This document shows positions 6,538 through 7,427 of a stretch of 7,427 bases of DNA, piece by piece; position 1 is the first letter of the stretch; the number at the start of each line of letters is the position of its first letter. The stretch is from Gammaproteobacteria bacterium (GTDB taxonomy: Bacteria; Pseudomonadota; Gammaproteobacteria; HK1). The position numbers and the translations under genes were made by a program. Under the pieces are notes generated by a model that saw only the letters and a program-made list of their open reading frames with translations, did no database searches and was not told the DNA's origin. The stretch is taken from assembly GCA_020444775.1 (NCBI GenBank), contig JAGRHX010000636.1, positions 1-7,427 of the forward strand. The letters run 5' to 3'.

Positions 6538-7427
6538 GTGTCCGAGCAACAGGTCTGGATCGGAATCGACACGGGCGGCACGTTCACGGACGTGGTGCTG
6601 TTCGATCGCGGTCGTGAGCGGTTTCATTATCTGAAGCTCGCGACCTCCACCGAGGCGCCGTGGCGCGCCATCGTCGATGGTGTGGACCAGCTCCTGGACG
6701 AGCTGCGGCTGCCGCCCGCCGCGGTGCGGCGGCTAGCTCATGGCACCACGCTCGGCACCAATGCCTTGCTCGAGGGCCGCCTGCCGCGCACCGGGATGAT
6801 CACCACCGCGGGCTTTCGCGATGTGCTCGAACTCGCCCGGCAACGGCGCCCGCACATGTTCAACCTGCATGTGCAAAAGCCCGACACGATCGCCGCTCGT
6901 GAGGACCGCCTGGAGGTACGGGAGCGTCTGGACGAGACGGGCGGCGTGCTGGAACCGCTGGACCACGAGCAGTTGCTGGCCTGTGCAATACGGCTGCGCG
7001 AGCAGGGCTGTACCGCGCTGGCGGTGTGCTTCCTGCACAGCTACGCCAACCCCGCCCACGAGCGTCGGGCACGTGAGCTCATCGAATCGAACTGGCCCGA
7101 GGTCTATGTGTCGGTCTCGCACGAGGTGCTGGCCGAGATGCGCGAATACGAGCGCTTCTGCACCACCGTGGTGAACGCCGCGTTGCGGCCGATCATGGAC
7201 GGCTATCTGTCGAAGCTGGAGCAACAGCTGGCAAACCTGGGGCTGAACGTGGTGCCCGGCATCATGCAGTCCAACGGCGGCACCGTGACGCCGGCCAGCG
7301 TGCGACGTTTGCCGGTCAACACCTGTGTGTCCGGACCGGCCGCCGGAGTGGTCGCGGCGCAGCGCCTCGGTCAACGCATGGCGGCGCCGGACCTGCTGAC
7401 CTTCGACATGGGGGGCACCAGCACCGA
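6538..7427 (+). CDS. hyuA: Hydantoinase/5-oxoprolinase alpha subunit (HyuA-type), N-terminal part, cut by window end
   Basis: The first 296 codons of what is normally a protein of about 680-700 residues. HyuA/OplahA-type subunits use ATP to hydrolyse cyclic amides (hydantoins, 5-oxoproline), or carboxylate ketones in the related acetone/acetophenone carboxylases, normally with a HyuB-type partner encoded next door, which would lie beyond the window. Seen: the first phosphate-binding loop IGIDTGGTFTDVV (8-20), HGTTLGTNALLEGRLPRTG (68-86), TAGFRDVLELARQRRP (90-105), CFLHSYANPAHERRA (164-178), EMREYERFCTT (200-210), IMQSNGG (242-248), SGPAAGVVAA (265-274) and the second phosphate motif DMGGTST, where the window stops. 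These cover the Hydant_A_N domain and the start of the Hydantoinase_A domain. GTG with a strong GAGGAG site is the start. Transcription diverges from the oxygenase-amidase group, suggesting shared control. The exact substrate (hydantoin, oxoproline or ketone) cannot be decided from this half. Confidence 0.93.
   Translation, partial: MSEQQVWIGIDTGGTFTDVVLFDRGRERFHYLKLATSTEAPWRAIVDGVDQLLDELRLPPAAVRRLAHGTTLGTNALLEGRLPRTGMITTAGFRDVLELARQRRPHMFNLHVQKPDTIAAREDRLEVRERLDETGGVLEPLDHEQLLACAIRLREQGCTALAVCFLHSYANPAHERRARELIESNWPEVYVSVSHEVLAEMREYERFCTTVVNAALRPIMDGYLSKLEQQLANLGLNVVPGIMQSNGGTVTPASVRRLPVNTCVSGPAAGVVAAQRLGQRMAAPDLLTFDMGGTST

Noticed and set aside
6298..6627. Upstream extension of the TauD-like frame (110 extra codons to ATG 6627)
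   Set aside because: It would overlap the well-supported divergent hyuA start and its GAGGAG site, cross the AT-rich promoter core, and the translated sequence shows no domain.

Overview
The window is high-GC bacterial DNA with strong G/C bias at third codon positions, no introns, and recognisable Shine-Dalgarno sequences. Gene content (secreted beta-helix protein, amidase, luciferase-like monooxygenase, TauD/gamma-butyrobetaine-hydroxylase-like protein, hydantoinase A) suggests a metabolically versatile proteobacterium, possibly marine. That assignment is inference; no rRNA or other marker is present. Layout: (1) 39-2264 on + encodes a large exported right-handed beta-helix protein of unknown function. 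(2) 2265-2354 is a short convergent spacer packed with GC-rich inverted repeats, probably ending transcription from both sides. (3) 2355-6297 on - holds three co-directional genes, in transcription order: a TauD/GBBH-family protein (5053-6297), an LLM-class flavin-dependent monooxygenase (3787-4857) and an amidase-signature hydrolase (2355-3644), with spacers of 195 and 142 nt. (4) 6298-6537 is a divergent control region with a very AT-rich core near 6341-6367. (5) 6538 to the window end on + is the first 296 codons of a hydantoinase/5-oxoprolinase alpha subunit (hyuA-like), starting at GTG behind a clear GAGGAG site. How they may work together (inference): the divergent block combines an oxygenase, an amide hydrolase and the start of an ATP-dependent cyclic-amide hydrolase. 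That fits catabolism of a nitrogen-containing cyclic or amide compound by oxidation, amide hydrolysis and ring opening. No substrate can be named from sequence. The oddest gene is the TauD/GBBH-like one. It keeps the fold signatures and the distal histidine, but appears to have lost the HxD iron-binding motif and the N-terminal zinc cysteines, although its reading frame is intact. No CRISPR array, tRNA, rRNA or insertion sequence was found, and no stretch over 300 bases lacks a gene.
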